The notes below the pieces were generated by a model. The model saw only the letters and a list, made by a program, of their open reading frames with translations. It did not search any database and was not told the origin of the DNA. This document shows, piece by piece, positions 8,004 through 15,917 of a DNA stretch of 32,603 bases. Location: contig CAAFYZ010000035.1 in assembly GCA_900767415.1 (NCBI GenBank), positions 1 to 32,603 on the forward strand. Reading direction: 5' to 3'. Origin of the DNA: Clostridia bacterium (GTDB taxonomy: Bacteria; Bacillota; Clostridia; Oscillospirales; CAG-272). Within the stretch, counting starts at the first letter, position 1. Each line of letters starts with the position of its first letter. Position numbers and translations under genes: made by a program.

Positions 8004-8826
8004 GTTCTTCTTCCTTCCTCTTCCGGTATTCGCTCGGCGAGATCCCGTATTTTTGGGTAAAGACCTTGGTAAAGTAAGACTGATCATTGAAGCCGACGGC
8101 GACCGCGATCTCGCCGAGACTCTTGCCCTTGACATAGAGTTGCCGTTCCGCCTCGCGCAGACGCAGATCGCAAAGGTAGGCGTTCACCGTCGTCCCGTAC
8201 GCTTTCCGAAAGGCGGTGAGCAGGGTCGATTTGGAACAGCAGAGCGCGCGGCAGACGTCTCCCAGCACGACCTTCTCGCGGAAGTTCTCGGAGAGATATT
8301 TTTTCGCGAGAATGGCGATCCCCGGATTCTGCGCGGGGACGGCGTTCGAGAGCGTCAGATATTCGGCACAGATCCGCATGATCTTCGCATAGGACGGGAT
8401 CAGATCCTCTCTGACCGCCGGGACGGCAGAGAGGAGTTCCTCTCTTTTCACGGCGTCGGGGATCAGCGCGCGCGTCAGAAGATCGCAGTCGCGCGCCGCC
8501 TCTTCGGTATCGGGGCGGATCTGCCCCATCATCAGATACCCGGTGAGAATCCCGAAGTTGTAGAGGGGGCTGACCGCCTCGATCAGTCCGTAACGGCATT
8601 TATAAATGTTCGTTTTCCCGGTGCGGAGCGCGGCGGTCGCGCCGAGGCGGTCGCAGGCGCGGCACCGCTCGTATTCCGTCGCGTCCCCGTGGACAAACGT
8701 GCAAAACGGAATGTGCGTGTCGGGATAGGCGGCGATCTCTTCAAAATGAAGATTATGGAGCGAAATGCGGAATCCCGAGATCCGATGAAGCTCCGCAAGA
8801 ACGTCTCTGACTTCTTCCGTATTCAT
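7981..8826 (-). CDS. AraC family regulator with PocR sensor domain
   Basis: The 281-residue protein has an N-terminal PocR-type ligand domain (about 5-150) with cysteines C55, C58 and C77 and the segments YGLIEAVSPLY and GYLMMGQIR. A C-terminal double helix-turn-helix of the AraC type follows (about 178-272, ending FNDQSYFTKVFTQKYGISPSEYRK). PocR domains sense small molecules such as carbohydrate derivatives or 1,2-propanediol. The ATG at 8824-8826 has GGAGG seven bases upstream and is preferred over the in-frame start at 8898. Its own promoter overlaps the promoter of the divergent sugar-kinase operon, so it probably controls that operon and itself. The stop codon lies inside the next gene. 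Confidence 0.88.
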   Translation of the reverse strand: MNTEEVRDVLAELHRISGFRISLHNLHFEEIAAYPDTHIPFCTFVHGDATEYERCRACDRLGATAALRTGKTNIYKCRYGLIEAVSPLYNFGILTGYLMMGQIRPDTEEAARDCDLLTRALIPDAVKREELLSAVPAVREDLIPSYAKIMRICAEYLTLSNAVPAQNPGIAILAKKYLSENFREKVVLGDVCRALCCSKSTLLTAFRKAYGTTVNAYLCDLRLREAERQLYVKGKSLGEIAVAVGFNDQSYFTKVFTQKYGISPSEYRKRKEEEHEDPSLR

Positions 8827-8901
8827 GGCGACCCCTCCGTTTTTACGAATTTGTTCGGAAACTTGTGTTAAAGGTTGAAAAATGTTCGATTTTACCAAAA
8901 T

Positions 8902-8930
8902 ATTATACTATTTTCGCTTGCTTTTGTCAA
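8902..8930 (-). promoter_or_regulatory. Promoter of the AraC-nuclease transcript
   Basis: On the minus strand TTGACA (8925-8930), 17 bases and TATAAT (8902-8907) form a perfect consensus. It overlaps the oppositely directed promoter at 8918-8946. Confidence 0.92.
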
Positions 8931-8946
8931 GGGGTTGCGTTATAAT
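8918..8946 (+). promoter_or_regulatory. Promoter of the ROK kinase operon
   Basis: TTGCTT (8918-8923), a 17-base spacer and TATAAT (8941-8946) lie on the plus strand. The -35 boxes of this promoter and the AraC promoter (8925-8930) sit next to each other within shared DNA, so two polymerases could not bind at once. Confidence 0.82.
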
Positions 8947-9055
8947 TAAAGCAAGAATAAAAAAAGAAGCGCGTTTTTTCGGCACGGTGCGTGCGGCAAA
9001 GACGTGCAAAAACGAATCCGAACAAAGAGAAAGCAAAAGAAACGAGGATACGGAT

Positions 9056-10009
9056 ATGAAATACGCGATCGGCATTGACCTCGGCGGGACGAACATCGCC
9101 GCCGGACTTGTGGACGGCGAGAGCAAAGAGATCCTTCGCACGGTGAGTACGAAGACCCGCGCTCCCCGCCCGTGTGAAGAGATTGCGGCGGACATCGCGG
9201 CACTCTCCCGCGAGCTTTGCGGGGCGGAGGGGATCTCTCTCTCCGACGTCGCATGGATCGGCGTCGCGACGCCGGGTATCGTCAAAGAGGGGGTCGTCCT
9301 TTCCGCCGTGAATCTCGGCTGGCAGGACGCGCCTTTGGCGGACGACGTCGCCCGCCTGAGCGGTCGCCCGACCTATGTCGCGAACGACGCGAACGCCGCG
9401 GCATACGCCGAGGCACTCTGGGGTGTCGGTGCGGGGGCACATTCCCTCGTCATGCTGACCCTCGGTACCGGTGTCGGCGGCGGCATCGTCATCAACGGGG
9501 CGATCTGGGACGGCTTCAACGGCTTTGCCGCGGAGATCGGACACATGATCATTTCCCGCGGCGGCAGAGAATGTGCCTGCGGGAAGCGCGGCTGCCTCGA
9601 AGCGTATTGTTCCGCCACGGCTCTCATCAAAGAGACGAAGCGGATCATGTCTTTATATCCCGACAGTCTCATGTGGCAGAAGGCGGGAGGAAAACTCGAC
9701 GGCGTGAGCGGGAAGACCGCGTTCGAAGCCGCGCGGGAAGACGATTTTGCCGCACGTCTCGTCATTGAGGATTATATCGACGCGCTTGCCGTCGGCGTCT
9801 CCAACATCGTCAACATTTTCCAGCCCCACGTCGTCTGCATCGGCGGCGGCATCTCCCGCGAGGGGGACAATCTGATGAAGCCCCTTCACGACCGCGTGGA
9901 GCGGATGTCTTTCGGACTCAAGCAGGGAAGAGCGCGGGTAGAAGCGGCAAAATTCCGCAACGACGCCGGCATCATCGGCGCCGCACTCCTCGGTCTTCAG
10001 AACGCATAA
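9056..10009 (+). CDS. ROK family sugar kinase (glucokinase-like)
   Basis: This 317-residue cytoplasmic kinase of the ROK family phosphorylates a hexose such as glucose, glucosamine or an N-acetylated amino sugar with ATP. The phosphate-binding motif is DLGGT (8-12). ND (110-111) and AAEIGH (158-163) mark the sugar site. C173, C175 and C180 in CACGKRGC are the ROK zinc ligands. The ATG at 9056 follows GAGGA. A longer in-frame ORF from 8882 would cover the promoters and is rejected. It is the first gene of an operon with the NahK-like kinase (37 bases downstream) and nagB. Family similarity leans to glucokinase, while the neighbours suggest amino-sugar use; the substrate is not certain. Confidence 0.9.
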   Translation: MKYAIGIDLGGTNIAAGLVDGESKEILRTVSTKTRAPRPCEEIAADIAALSRELCGAEGISLSDVAWIGVATPGIVKEGVVLSAVNLGWQDAPLADDVARLSGRPTYVANDANAAAYAEALWGVGAGAHSLVMLTLGTGVGGGIVINGAIWDGFNGFAAEIGHMIISRGGRECACGKRGCLEAYCSATALIKETKRIMSLYPDSLMWQKAGGKLDGVSGKTAFEAAREDDFAARLVIEDYIDALAVGVSNIVNIFQPHVVCIGGGISREGDNLMKPLHDRVERMSFGLKQGRARVEAAKFRNDAGIIGAALLGLQNA

Positions 10010-10046
10010 CTTCCATCGTATTCTAATCAGAGAAAGGAACCCTGTC

Positions 10047-11147
10047 ATGACACAGACAAATCCCGAAGTTATTGTCACACTCTTCGCCACGGAAGGCGGG
10101 ATCGGGAGCGTGACCCCGTACGGAAACGGACATATCAACGATACCTACCTCGTCAGAGGAAAAGACGGAGAGGAAAAGTATATCCTCCAGCGCATCAACA
10201 CGAAGATTTTCCGCGACCCCGCTCTGCTGATGCACAACTTTGCGAGCGTTACCGAGTATCTGCGCGGTATCATCGCGGCGCGCGGCGGAGACACCGAGCG
10301 CGAGACGATCAACCTCGTCCCGACCAAAAAGGGCGAGACTTTCCACCTTGCGGAGAACGGAGACGCATGGCGTCTGATGCTCTTCGTGAAAAACAGTATC
10401 AGCTACGACAAAGTGGAAAGACCCGAGCAGTTTTATAAGAGTGCCGTCGCGTTCGGCAACTTCCAGTACCTGCTCGCCGGATTCCCCGCCGACACGCTCG
10501 GCGAGACAATCAAGGACTTCCACAACACTCCCGAGCGGTATCGCCAGCTGACCGCCGCCGCGGACGCCGATGTCTGTAAGAGACGCGCGGAGGTCGGTGC
10601 GGAACTCGCCTTTGCCAAAGATCGTCTGGAATTTATCGGCACGTTCGAGCGTGCCCACGCCGAGGGACGCCTTCCTCTGCGCGTAACGCATAACGATACC
10701 AAACTCAATAACATCCTCTTCGACCGTGCGAGCGGCGAGCCGATCTGCATCATCGACCTCGACACCATTATGCCGGGATATTCGGTGAACGACTTCGGCG
10801 ATTCCATTCGCTTCGGCGCGACCACCGCGCTGGAGGACGAGGCGGATCTTTCTCTCGTCCACTTCGATATTTCTCTTTACGAGCTGTATGTCAGGGGATT
10901 CATTGAAGGGGCGAAGGGCGGACTGACCGAGGCGGAGCTTTCTTTCCTGCCCGACGCCGCCATGATGATGACGCTAGAGTGCGGGATGCGCTTCCTCGCC
11001 GACTATCTCGCGGGAGACACCTATTTCAAGACCTCGCGCCCGAAGCAGAATCTCGACCGCGCGAGAAATCAGTTCAAACTGGTCGCAGACATGGAGACGG
11101 TCATCGACGAGATGCGCGCCATCGTGAAAAAGTACGCGAAATGCTGA
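10047..11147 (+). CDS. N-acetylhexosamine 1-kinase-like phosphotransferase (NahK-like)
   Basis: This 366-residue protein has the aminoglycoside-phosphotransferase fold. The N-terminus contains YGNGHINDTY and YILQRINTKIF, which I recognise from bifidobacterial NahK, the kinase making GlcNAc-1-P or GalNAc-1-P from free N-acetylhexosamines. The catalytic loop is HNDTKLNNIL, with D217 as base and N222. The metal site is IDLD (237/239). Length matches NahK (about 360). AGGAAC precedes the ATG. It sits between a ROK kinase and nagB, consistent with amino-sugar salvage. No lacto-N-biose phosphorylase or epimerase is in the window, so the upstream source of sugar is unknown. Databases often label relatives 'mucin desulfatase' or 'phosphotransferase'. 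Confidence 0.8.
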   Translation: MTQTNPEVIVTLFATEGGIGSVTPYGNGHINDTYLVRGKDGEEKYILQRINTKIFRDPALLMHNFASVTEYLRGIIAARGGDTERETINLVPTKKGETFHLAENGDAWRLMLFVKNSISYDKVERPEQFYKSAVAFGNFQYLLAGFPADTLGETIKDFHNTPERYRQLTAAADADVCKRRAEVGAELAFAKDRLEFIGTFERAHAEGRLPLRVTHNDTKLNNILFDRASGEPICIIDLDTIMPGYSVNDFGDSIRFGATTALEDEADLSLVHFDISLYELYVRGFIEGAKGGLTEAELSFLPDAAMMMTLECGMRFLADYLAGDTYFKTSRPKQNLDRARNQFKLVADMETVIDEMRAIVKKYAKC

Positions 11148-11186
11148 GATAAGAAAACAAATATTAAGATTCAAAGGAGAAGCGAT

Positions 11187-11945
11187 ATGATAAAGATTTT
11201 TCTCGGAGAAGATTACGCCGCGGCATCGGCAAAAGCCGCAGAGGTCATCCGTGATGTGGTGAAGGCGAAGGCGGACGCCGTCCTCGGTCTGGCAACCGGT
11301 TCTTCTCCCGTCGGTATGTATCGGGACCTCGCCGAAATGAACCGCCGCGGGGAGATCTCCTTCGCAAAATGCAAGAGCGTCAACCTTGACGAATATGTGG
11401 GGCTTGCCCCCGAGCATGACCAGAGTTATGCGTATTTTATGGCAAAGAATTTCTTTGACAATATCGACATCGACAAGAAGAATACCAACCTGCCGAGCGG
11501 ACTTGCCGCGGACCTTGCGGCAGAGTGCCGTCGGTATGACGGCGTCATCGCTTCGATGGGCGGCGTCGACATTCAGGTGCTCGGCATCGGCAACAACGGA
11601 CACATCGGCTTCAACGAGCCGGCGGATTCCTTCTCGAAAGGGACCGGCATCGTGGATCTGACCGCCTCCACCATCGATGCGAACGCCCGCTTCTTCGCGA
11701 CCCGTGACGAAGTCCCCACCCGTGCCATCTCGATGGGCGTTGGGCAGATCGTAGCGGCGAAGCGCATCCTTCTTCTCGCAATGGGCGCGGGAAAAGCCGA
11801 GATTCTCGAGCGCGCACTCTTCGGCGACGTTACTCCGCGCGTTCCCGCCTCGATTCTCCAGTTCTGCACGGACGTTACCGTCTGCGCCGACCGCGCTGCT
11901 CTCTCAGAAGTCCTTCGTAAGCACCCCGAAGTGACGCTTTTCTGA
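11187..11945 (+). CDS. nagB: Glucosamine-6-phosphate deaminase
   Basis: This 252-residue enzyme converts glucosamine-6-phosphate to fructose-6-phosphate and ammonia. The phosphate loop GLATGSSPVG (34-43), the catalytic NLDEYVG with D68, and GNNGHIGFNEP with H139 and E144 are all present. The position equivalent to E. coli D141 is Asn (N137), as in other Bacillota NagB proteins. Length fits the short Bacillota form without the allosteric C-terminal extension. A good AAGGAG site precedes the ATG. It is the last gene of the ROK-NahK-nagB operon and is followed by a strong hairpin. No nagA deacetylase is nearby. Confidence 0.95.
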   Translation: MIKIFLGEDYAAASAKAAEVIRDVVKAKADAVLGLATGSSPVGMYRDLAEMNRRGEISFAKCKSVNLDEYVGLAPEHDQSYAYFMAKNFFDNIDIDKKNTNLPSGLAADLAAECRRYDGVIASMGGVDIQVLGIGNNGHIGFNEPADSFSKGTGIVDLTASTIDANARFFATRDEVPTRAISMGVGQIVAAKRILLLAMGAGKAEILERALFGDVTPRVPASILQFCTDVTVCADRAALSEVLRKHPEVTLF

Positions 11946-11975
11946 CTCCCGACGGAAAGAGCGGAACATAAAAAG

Positions 11976-12025
11976 AAAAAACCCCCCCGGACTTTCGCCG
12001 TGCACGGCGAAAGTCCGGGGGAGTT
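11976..12025. terminator. Bidirectional terminator between nagB and a convergent lipoprotein gene
   Basis: A perfect 17-bp stem (11984-12000 with 12005-12021) has loop TGCA. The minus strand gives a run of six T after the stem, serving the lipoprotein/ABC transcript. The plus strand has only TTTT after AG, so it is weaker for nagB. Confidence 0.85.
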
Positions 12026-12074
12026 TTCACTCAGATGGCGTGAGGTCGATAAAACGCGCGAAGGAAAAAGAAAA

Positions 12075-12446
12075 TCAATCCGCACGGTCGCGGCGGAGAA
12101 TCTCGATTTTCCCGACGGCGTTTTCCCCGCGGACGGAGAGACGGTAGCGTCCCGCCCCCGGGAGATCGACGGTAAAAGCTTCGTTTTTCAGTTCGGTTCC
12201 GACATACGCGTTTCCGCGCTCTCCCGAGATCGTCAGATCGACGGTGCCTTCGGTCAGAGAAATGATGACGCGGAGTTCTTCTTCTGCCGTCAGGTCGAGC
12301 TCAGCGGTCTCGGTACGGTTCAGAGCGGAAAAATCCATGTGGTACCCGGTACTTGTTACATAGGCATTCCCGACGAAGGCGGGGCGACAGCCGACCGGAG
12401 CAAAAAGAAGGAAAAGGACGAGAAGAGAGAAGAATAGTTTTTTCAT
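12075..12446 (-). CDS. Small putative lipoprotein
   Basis: This is a 123-residue protein with a lysine-started hydrophobic signal and lipobox ending APVGC (Cys20 from the chosen start), so it is probably anchored on the outer face of the membrane. The mature part is rich in short beta-type stretches (DLTAEEELRVIISLTEG, RYRLSVRGENAVGKIEIL) and has no family I recognise. The ATG at 12444-12446 with GGAGAT upstream is preferred over the longer frame at 12485, because only the former puts the signal peptide at the N-terminus. It lies 49 bases after the ABC permease gene and probably shares its transcript, so it may be an accessory to the exporter. That link is inference. Confidence 0.75.
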   Translation of the reverse strand: MKKLFFSLLVLFLLFAPVGCRPAFVGNAYVTSTGYHMDFSALNRTETAELDLTAEEELRVIISLTEGTVDLTISGERGNAYVGTELKNEAFTVDLPGAGRYRLSVRGENAVGKIEILRRDRAD

Positions 12447-12495
12447 GAGTATCTCCGAGAGCCGCCGCGTGTACGGTGCTTGCACGGTGCGACGG

Positions 12496-13392
12496 TTAGG
12501 TGCGTTTTTTCTTGCAGAAGACGTTCAGCAGAACATAGATCCCGACGAACAGAAGTGTCGAGAGCGCGAGGATCGCGTACATGGTGCCGATGCCGACCTT
12601 CGTATCGAAGAAATAGATGTTGCAGTCGACGGAGTCGCGGATGGCGTCGATCACCTCCGACGGGAAGGTCTTTTCCATTTCGCGGTACACACCCGCGAGC
12701 GCATGGTTGCGGAGAAGGGAGGTGCCGTAGGTGCCGGGGAGGAAGGAGAGTACCTTCTGCAGTCCGGTCGAGAACTGCGAAATAGGCATATAAGCACCGC
12801 AAACAAAACCGTATCCCGCACTCACGATCGTGCCGACGGCAGACGCCTGTCCGTTCGTCGAGAGGAAAAAGTTGATGCAGGAAGAGAGCGCGATGCCGAA
12901 AAGCGTCAGTAGAAGGACGTCGAGAAGAATTAGAAAGACATCACCGAGCGACATATAAAAACCGGTGACGGAAAGATAGAGCAGGCAGACGGCGAGTGCC
13001 GAAAAGGTGATGATCAGCGTCGAGAGTGCCGAGGAGAGAAAATAAGACAGAGCGAGCGTCGAACGCTTCAGCGGCGTGACGGTCAGATCGCGGATCGCAC
13101 CGCTGACCTTATCGTTGATCATCAGAAGATTGGAGCAGAAGGCGACCGTCACGCAGGCGACGGCGAGAAGAGAGGAGATCAGCTGACCGCCGACCGTCGC
13201 ATCGATCACCCCTTCCGGTATGGTTATGCCGGCGGGGAGCGCACTGACAAAACTGTCGCGATAGACCCGCGCGAGGAAGGTGACGTAGAGCACCAGCAGA
13301 ATCATGGGCGTAATCAGCGTGGGGAAGAACATCCCGCGGTCTTTGAAGAAGAGCTTCGTATTTCGTTTTACGAGAGGGAAAAGTCCTGTCAT
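12496..13392 (-). CDS. ABC-2 type transporter permease
   Basis: This 298-residue membrane protein has about six transmembrane helices and a large external loop after helix 1 (about 45-70). The ABC-2 hallmark region reads SGAIRDLTVTPLKRSTLALSYFLS. It begins 21 bases after the ATPase gene and forms the membrane half of an exporter with it. ABC-2 systems of this layout export drugs, lipids or small peptides; the substrate is not visible. The ATG is preceded by GGCGG. Confidence 0.9.
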   Translation of the reverse strand: MTGLFPLVKRNTKLFFKDRGMFFPTLITPMILLVLYVTFLARVYRDSFVSALPAGITIPEGVIDATVGGQLISSLLAVACVTVAFCSNLLMINDKVSGAIRDLTVTPLKRSTLALSYFLSSALSTLIITFSALAVCLLYLSVTGFYMSLGDVFLILLDVLLLTLFGIALSSCINFFLSTNGQASAVGTIVSAGYGFVCGAYMPISQFSTGLQKVLSFLPGTYGTSLLRNHALAGVYREMEKTFPSEVIDAIRDSVDCNIYFFDTKVGIGTMYAILALSTLLFVGIYVLLNVFCKKKRT

Positions 13393-13413
13393 ATCCGTTT
13401 ACCGCCTTTCGTT

Positions 13414-14328
13414 TCAGAGAGATTTTTCGCCGGGGAGGGATTTTCCCGTTACGGCGAGGAAAACATCGTCCATTTTTCCCTTGGTGATTTCATAATCGGT
13501 GAAAAGTGCTGGGTGAGCGAGAATCATCGCCGTCGCCGCCGCCGTATCGCGTACCGGGACGCGGATCGCGTCGCGGATCTTCTCATACGGCATACCGAGG
13601 GGGGCGATCTCCTCTTCCCGCAATCCGTAGAAGGTGATGAAGTCGCCGGTGTAGGTATTTTTGAGTTCGAGCGGCGTTCCTTCCGCGACGATCTGCCCCG
13701 CATCGAGAATCACGACGTAGTCGGCGTCTGCCGCCTCTTCCATATAATGCGTGGTGAGAAACACCGTCATGTTTTCGCTCTTACGGAGGGAGTCGATGAC
13801 CTGCCAGAGCAGACGGCGGGTCTGCGGGTCGAGTCCCGTGGTCGGCTCGTCGAGGATCAGGATCTCGGGACGGTGAAGGAGTGCCCGCGCGATGTCGATG
13901 CGGCGACGCTGACCGCCCGAGAGCTTCCCGACGGTGCGTCCGAGCAGGTCTTCAAAGTCCAGAAGCTTTGCCAGTTCGGCAAGCCGTTTTTCAAACTCCT
14001 CTCCCGTGATTCCGTAGAGCGCGGCGCGACTTTGTAAATTATCCTTTACAGAAAGCGGCTGATCCAGGACGGAATTCTGAAAAACGACGCCGAGTTTGCG
14101 CGTGATGTGCGAGATCGAATGGTCGATGTTTTCCCCCGCGACCGTTACCGTGCCGCCGTCTTTTTCGAGTTGCCCCGAGAGGATGGAGATCGTAGTGGAT
14201 TTTCCGGCGCCGTTGACGCCGAGAAAGGCGAAGAGCTCTCCCTTGCGGACGTGAAAGGTGAGATCCCTGACCGCCCGGATGTCGCCGAACGATTTTGTCA
14301 GATGCTCGATATCGATGATATGTTCCAT
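13414..14328 (-). CDS. ABC transporter ATP-binding protein (DrrA/CcmA-like)
   Basis: This 304-residue cytoplasmic ATPase energises the adjacent ABC-2 permease. Walker A GVNGAGKST (37-45), Q-loop VVFQN, signature LSGGQRRR, Walker B ILILDEP, the D-loop and the H-loop histidine (TTHYMEEA) are all present. A C-terminal domain after residue 220, ending ITKGKMDDVFLAVTGK, is typical of drug-exporter ATPases. GGAGGG precedes the ATG. It is first in the ATPase-permease-lipoprotein run, with its own promoter at 14388-14416. Confidence 0.94.
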   Translation of the reverse strand: MEHIIDIEHLTKSFGDIRAVRDLTFHVRKGELFAFLGVNGAGKSTTISILSGQLEKDGGTVTVAGENIDHSISHITRKLGVVFQNSVLDQPLSVKDNLQSRAALYGITGEEFEKRLAELAKLLDFEDLLGRTVGKLSGGQRRRIDIARALLHRPEILILDEPTTGLDPQTRRLLWQVIDSLRKSENMTVFLTTHYMEEAADADYVVILDAGQIVAEGTPLELKNTYTGDFITFYGLREEEIAPLGMPYEKIRDAIRVPVRDTAAATAMILAHPALFTDYEITKGKMDDVFLAVTGKSLPGEKSL

Positions 14329-14387
14329 GAAACCCTCCGAATATCAGTCAAAAAACGCTTTTGTTTTTCCGCGCTTTTTTCTTCTTT

Positions 14388-14416
14388 ATCATACACGCAA
14401 AGAAAAAGTTTGTCAA
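14388..14416 (-). promoter_or_regulatory. Promoter of the ABC exporter operon
   Basis: On the minus strand TTGACA (14411-14416), 17 bases and TATGAT (14388-14393) form a near-consensus promoter in an AT-rich stretch about 60 bases before the ATPase start. Confidence 0.85.
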
Positions 14417-14503
14417 TAGTTTTTTCGAAAGAAAGAAGTTTTTTCTTCGATTTTACAAAAACCGACGGATACGAAACGAAAAAAAGAGAAATCAGAGAAA
14501 AAG

Positions 14504-14534
14504 AAAATGCCCTCTCGGGAAGAGAAGGCATTTT
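14504..14534 (-). terminator. Terminator of the small repeat protein gene
   Basis: An 8-bp outer stem AAAATGCC/GGCATTTT and a 4-bp inner stem surround a short loop. On the minus strand a T-rich tract (TTTTCTTTTTCTC) follows. It lies about 75 bases downstream of the stop at 14608. Confidence 0.75.
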
Positions 14535-14607
14535 GCGGGGCGTATCACCCCGAAAGAGAAGAGATCTTCCCGTGGGGAAGGACTTCGGACGCTCCGTACG
14601 GGGCGGC

Positions 14608-14985
14608 TCACTTCACCACGAACCAGATCAGAATATAGGCAAGAATCAGAAGGGGAGAGGCGAAGAGGAGGATCAGAAGCCCCGTGGTAACCTTATCCCA
14701 GATGTGCGCCCAGCCCTTTTTGTCCGGCCATCTGAACTCCTTGAAAAAGGTCACCGTGTTGTGCGGGAGGTCGCGGAAAAAACGACCGATCGCAGGAATC
14801 GCCCGCTTGAAAAAGCCGACGACATTCTTCGGAAGGTCACGGAAAAAGCGCCCGATCGCCGGGAACACGCGGGCAAAAAAGCCGGCAATCTTATGCCAAA
14901 GATTCACGAAAAAGGTCTTGACGATCTGCCATGCGCGCACGCACGCCGCCTTGACTTTCAGCAGCAATTCCTTGCATTTTTCCAT
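14608..14985 (-). CDS. Small membrane protein with amphipathic tandem repeats
   Basis: This 125-residue protein is of no family I recognise. Residues 36-57 and 58-79 are tandem 22-residue repeats sharing PAIGRFFRDLP (42-52 and 64-74), with degenerate neighbours on both sides (FFVNLWHKIAG before, FFKEFRWPDKKG after). Each unit looks like a basic amphipathic helix with paired phenylalanines, suited to lying on a membrane surface. A hydrophobic helix follows at about 101-123. Its own promoter (15029-15057) and terminator make it a single-gene transcript. The role is unknown; the layout suggests a membrane-associated structural or stress protein. Other readings, such as an export component, cannot be excluded. 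Confidence 0.75.
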   Translation of the reverse strand: MEKCKELLLKVKAACVRAWQIVKTFFVNLWHKIAGFFARVFPAIGRFFRDLPKNVVGFFKRAIPAIGRFFRDLPHNTVTFFKEFRWPDKKGWAHIWDKVTTGLLILLFASPLLILAYILIWFVVK

Positions 14986-15028
14986 AGGTAAAAATCCTCA
15001 CTTTGGACGGAAATTCTTTTGCTCTATT

Positions 15029-15057
15029 ATTTTAACATAAGGAAAAGACAAAGTCAA
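15029..15057 (-). promoter_or_regulatory. Promoter of the small repeat protein gene
   Basis: On the minus strand TTGACT (15052-15057), 17 bases and TAAAAT (15029-15034) lie about 45 bases before the start codon. Confidence 0.8.
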
Positions 15058-15105
15058 GGGTTTTCCGCCGATTTCTTGCGGGCGGCGCGGATTTCTCCGA
15101 ATTCC

Positions 15106-15134
15106 TTGACAGAGGAAGCGGTTTGTGCTATAAT
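15106..15134 (+). promoter_or_regulatory. Promoter of the PHP gene
   Basis: TTGACA (15106-15111), 17 bases and TATAAT (15129-15134) are a perfect consensus, 35 bases before the ATG of the PHP gene. Confidence 0.92.
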
Positions 15135-15169
15135 ACCCGGGAAAGAATGTATCAAAAGAGGCGATTTTT

Positions 15170-15859
15170 ATGTATCGTTACGAGCTTCATTGCCATACGG
15201 CAAAGGTCAGCGCGTGCAGCCGTCTGTCCGCACGCGAGATGGTCGATCTCTATCTTGCGAACGGCTATGACGGCATTTTCGTGACCGACCATTTTCTGAA
15301 CGGGAATACGACGGTGGATAAGTCGTTGCCGTATCGGGAGGCGGTCGCCCGGTTTGTCGAAGGGTATCGCGAGGTAAAAGAGGTCGCGGGAGATCGGTTG
15401 CAGGTCTTCTTCGGCTTTGAATATTCCTATAAAGGGACGGACGTGCTCACGTACGGCTGGGATTTTGAAGAACTGGCGTCCTATCCCGAGATCCTTTCGA
15501 TGTCGATGCGGGAGTATTGCGATTTTTGCGCCGCGCACGGTGCTCTTGCGGTGCAGGCACACCCCTTCCGTCTTGCGGATTATATCGACCATATCCGCCT
15601 TTTTCCGAATGCGGAAGGCGTCGAGATTCTGAACGCCGGCAGAGATAAACGGACCAACGAACTCGCCACCGTGTACGCCGAGGCGTTCGGCAAGATTGTG
15701 ACGGGCGGATCGGATCTGCACGTGCCGACGCAACCGGTCCTGTCGGGCATGGCGTTTGAAGAACGGCTCACCTCGCCCGCCCACATGATCGGACTTTTGC
15801 GCGCGGGAAAAGGCGAGATTCTGCGCGTGGACAACCGATACGGAAAAGATAATCACTGA
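15170..15859 (+). CDS. PHP domain metal-dependent phosphoesterase
   Basis: This 229-residue protein has the polymerase-and-histidinol-phosphatase (PHP) fold, which uses two or three metal ions to hydrolyse phosphoesters. Ligands are in place: H7 and H9 (LHCHT), D40-H41 (VTDHF), E84 (GFEYS), H131 (QAHPF), and D182 and H184 (GSDLH). It is a stand-alone PHP protein, related to enzymes acting on nucleotides or sugar phosphates, but the substrate is not clear. The ATG is preceded by GAGGCG. It is transcribed alone from a consensus promoter, with an inverted repeat after the stop codon. Confidence 0.88.
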   Translation: MYRYELHCHTAKVSACSRLSAREMVDLYLANGYDGIFVTDHFLNGNTTVDKSLPYREAVARFVEGYREVKEVAGDRLQVFFGFEYSYKGTDVLTYGWDFEELASYPEILSMSMREYCDFCAAHGALAVQAHPFRLADYIDHIRLFPNAEGVEILNAGRDKRTNELATVYAEAFGKIVTGGSDLHVPTQPVLSGMAFEERLTSPAHMIGLLRAGKGEILRVDNRYGKDNH

Positions 15860-15862
15860 AGG

Positions 15863-15904
15863 ATACGAACCGCCCTGCCGCGACTGCGGCGGGGCGGTTC
15901 GTAT
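15863..15904. terminator. Long inverted repeat between convergent genes
   Basis: A perfect 13-bp stem (15863-15875 with 15892-15904) holds an inner GCCGC/GCGGC stem. There is no real T-run on either strand, so it is a terminator-like structure between the PHP and ybaK genes rather than a textbook terminator. Confidence 0.55.
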
Positions 15905-15917
15905 AAAAAGCGAAGGG

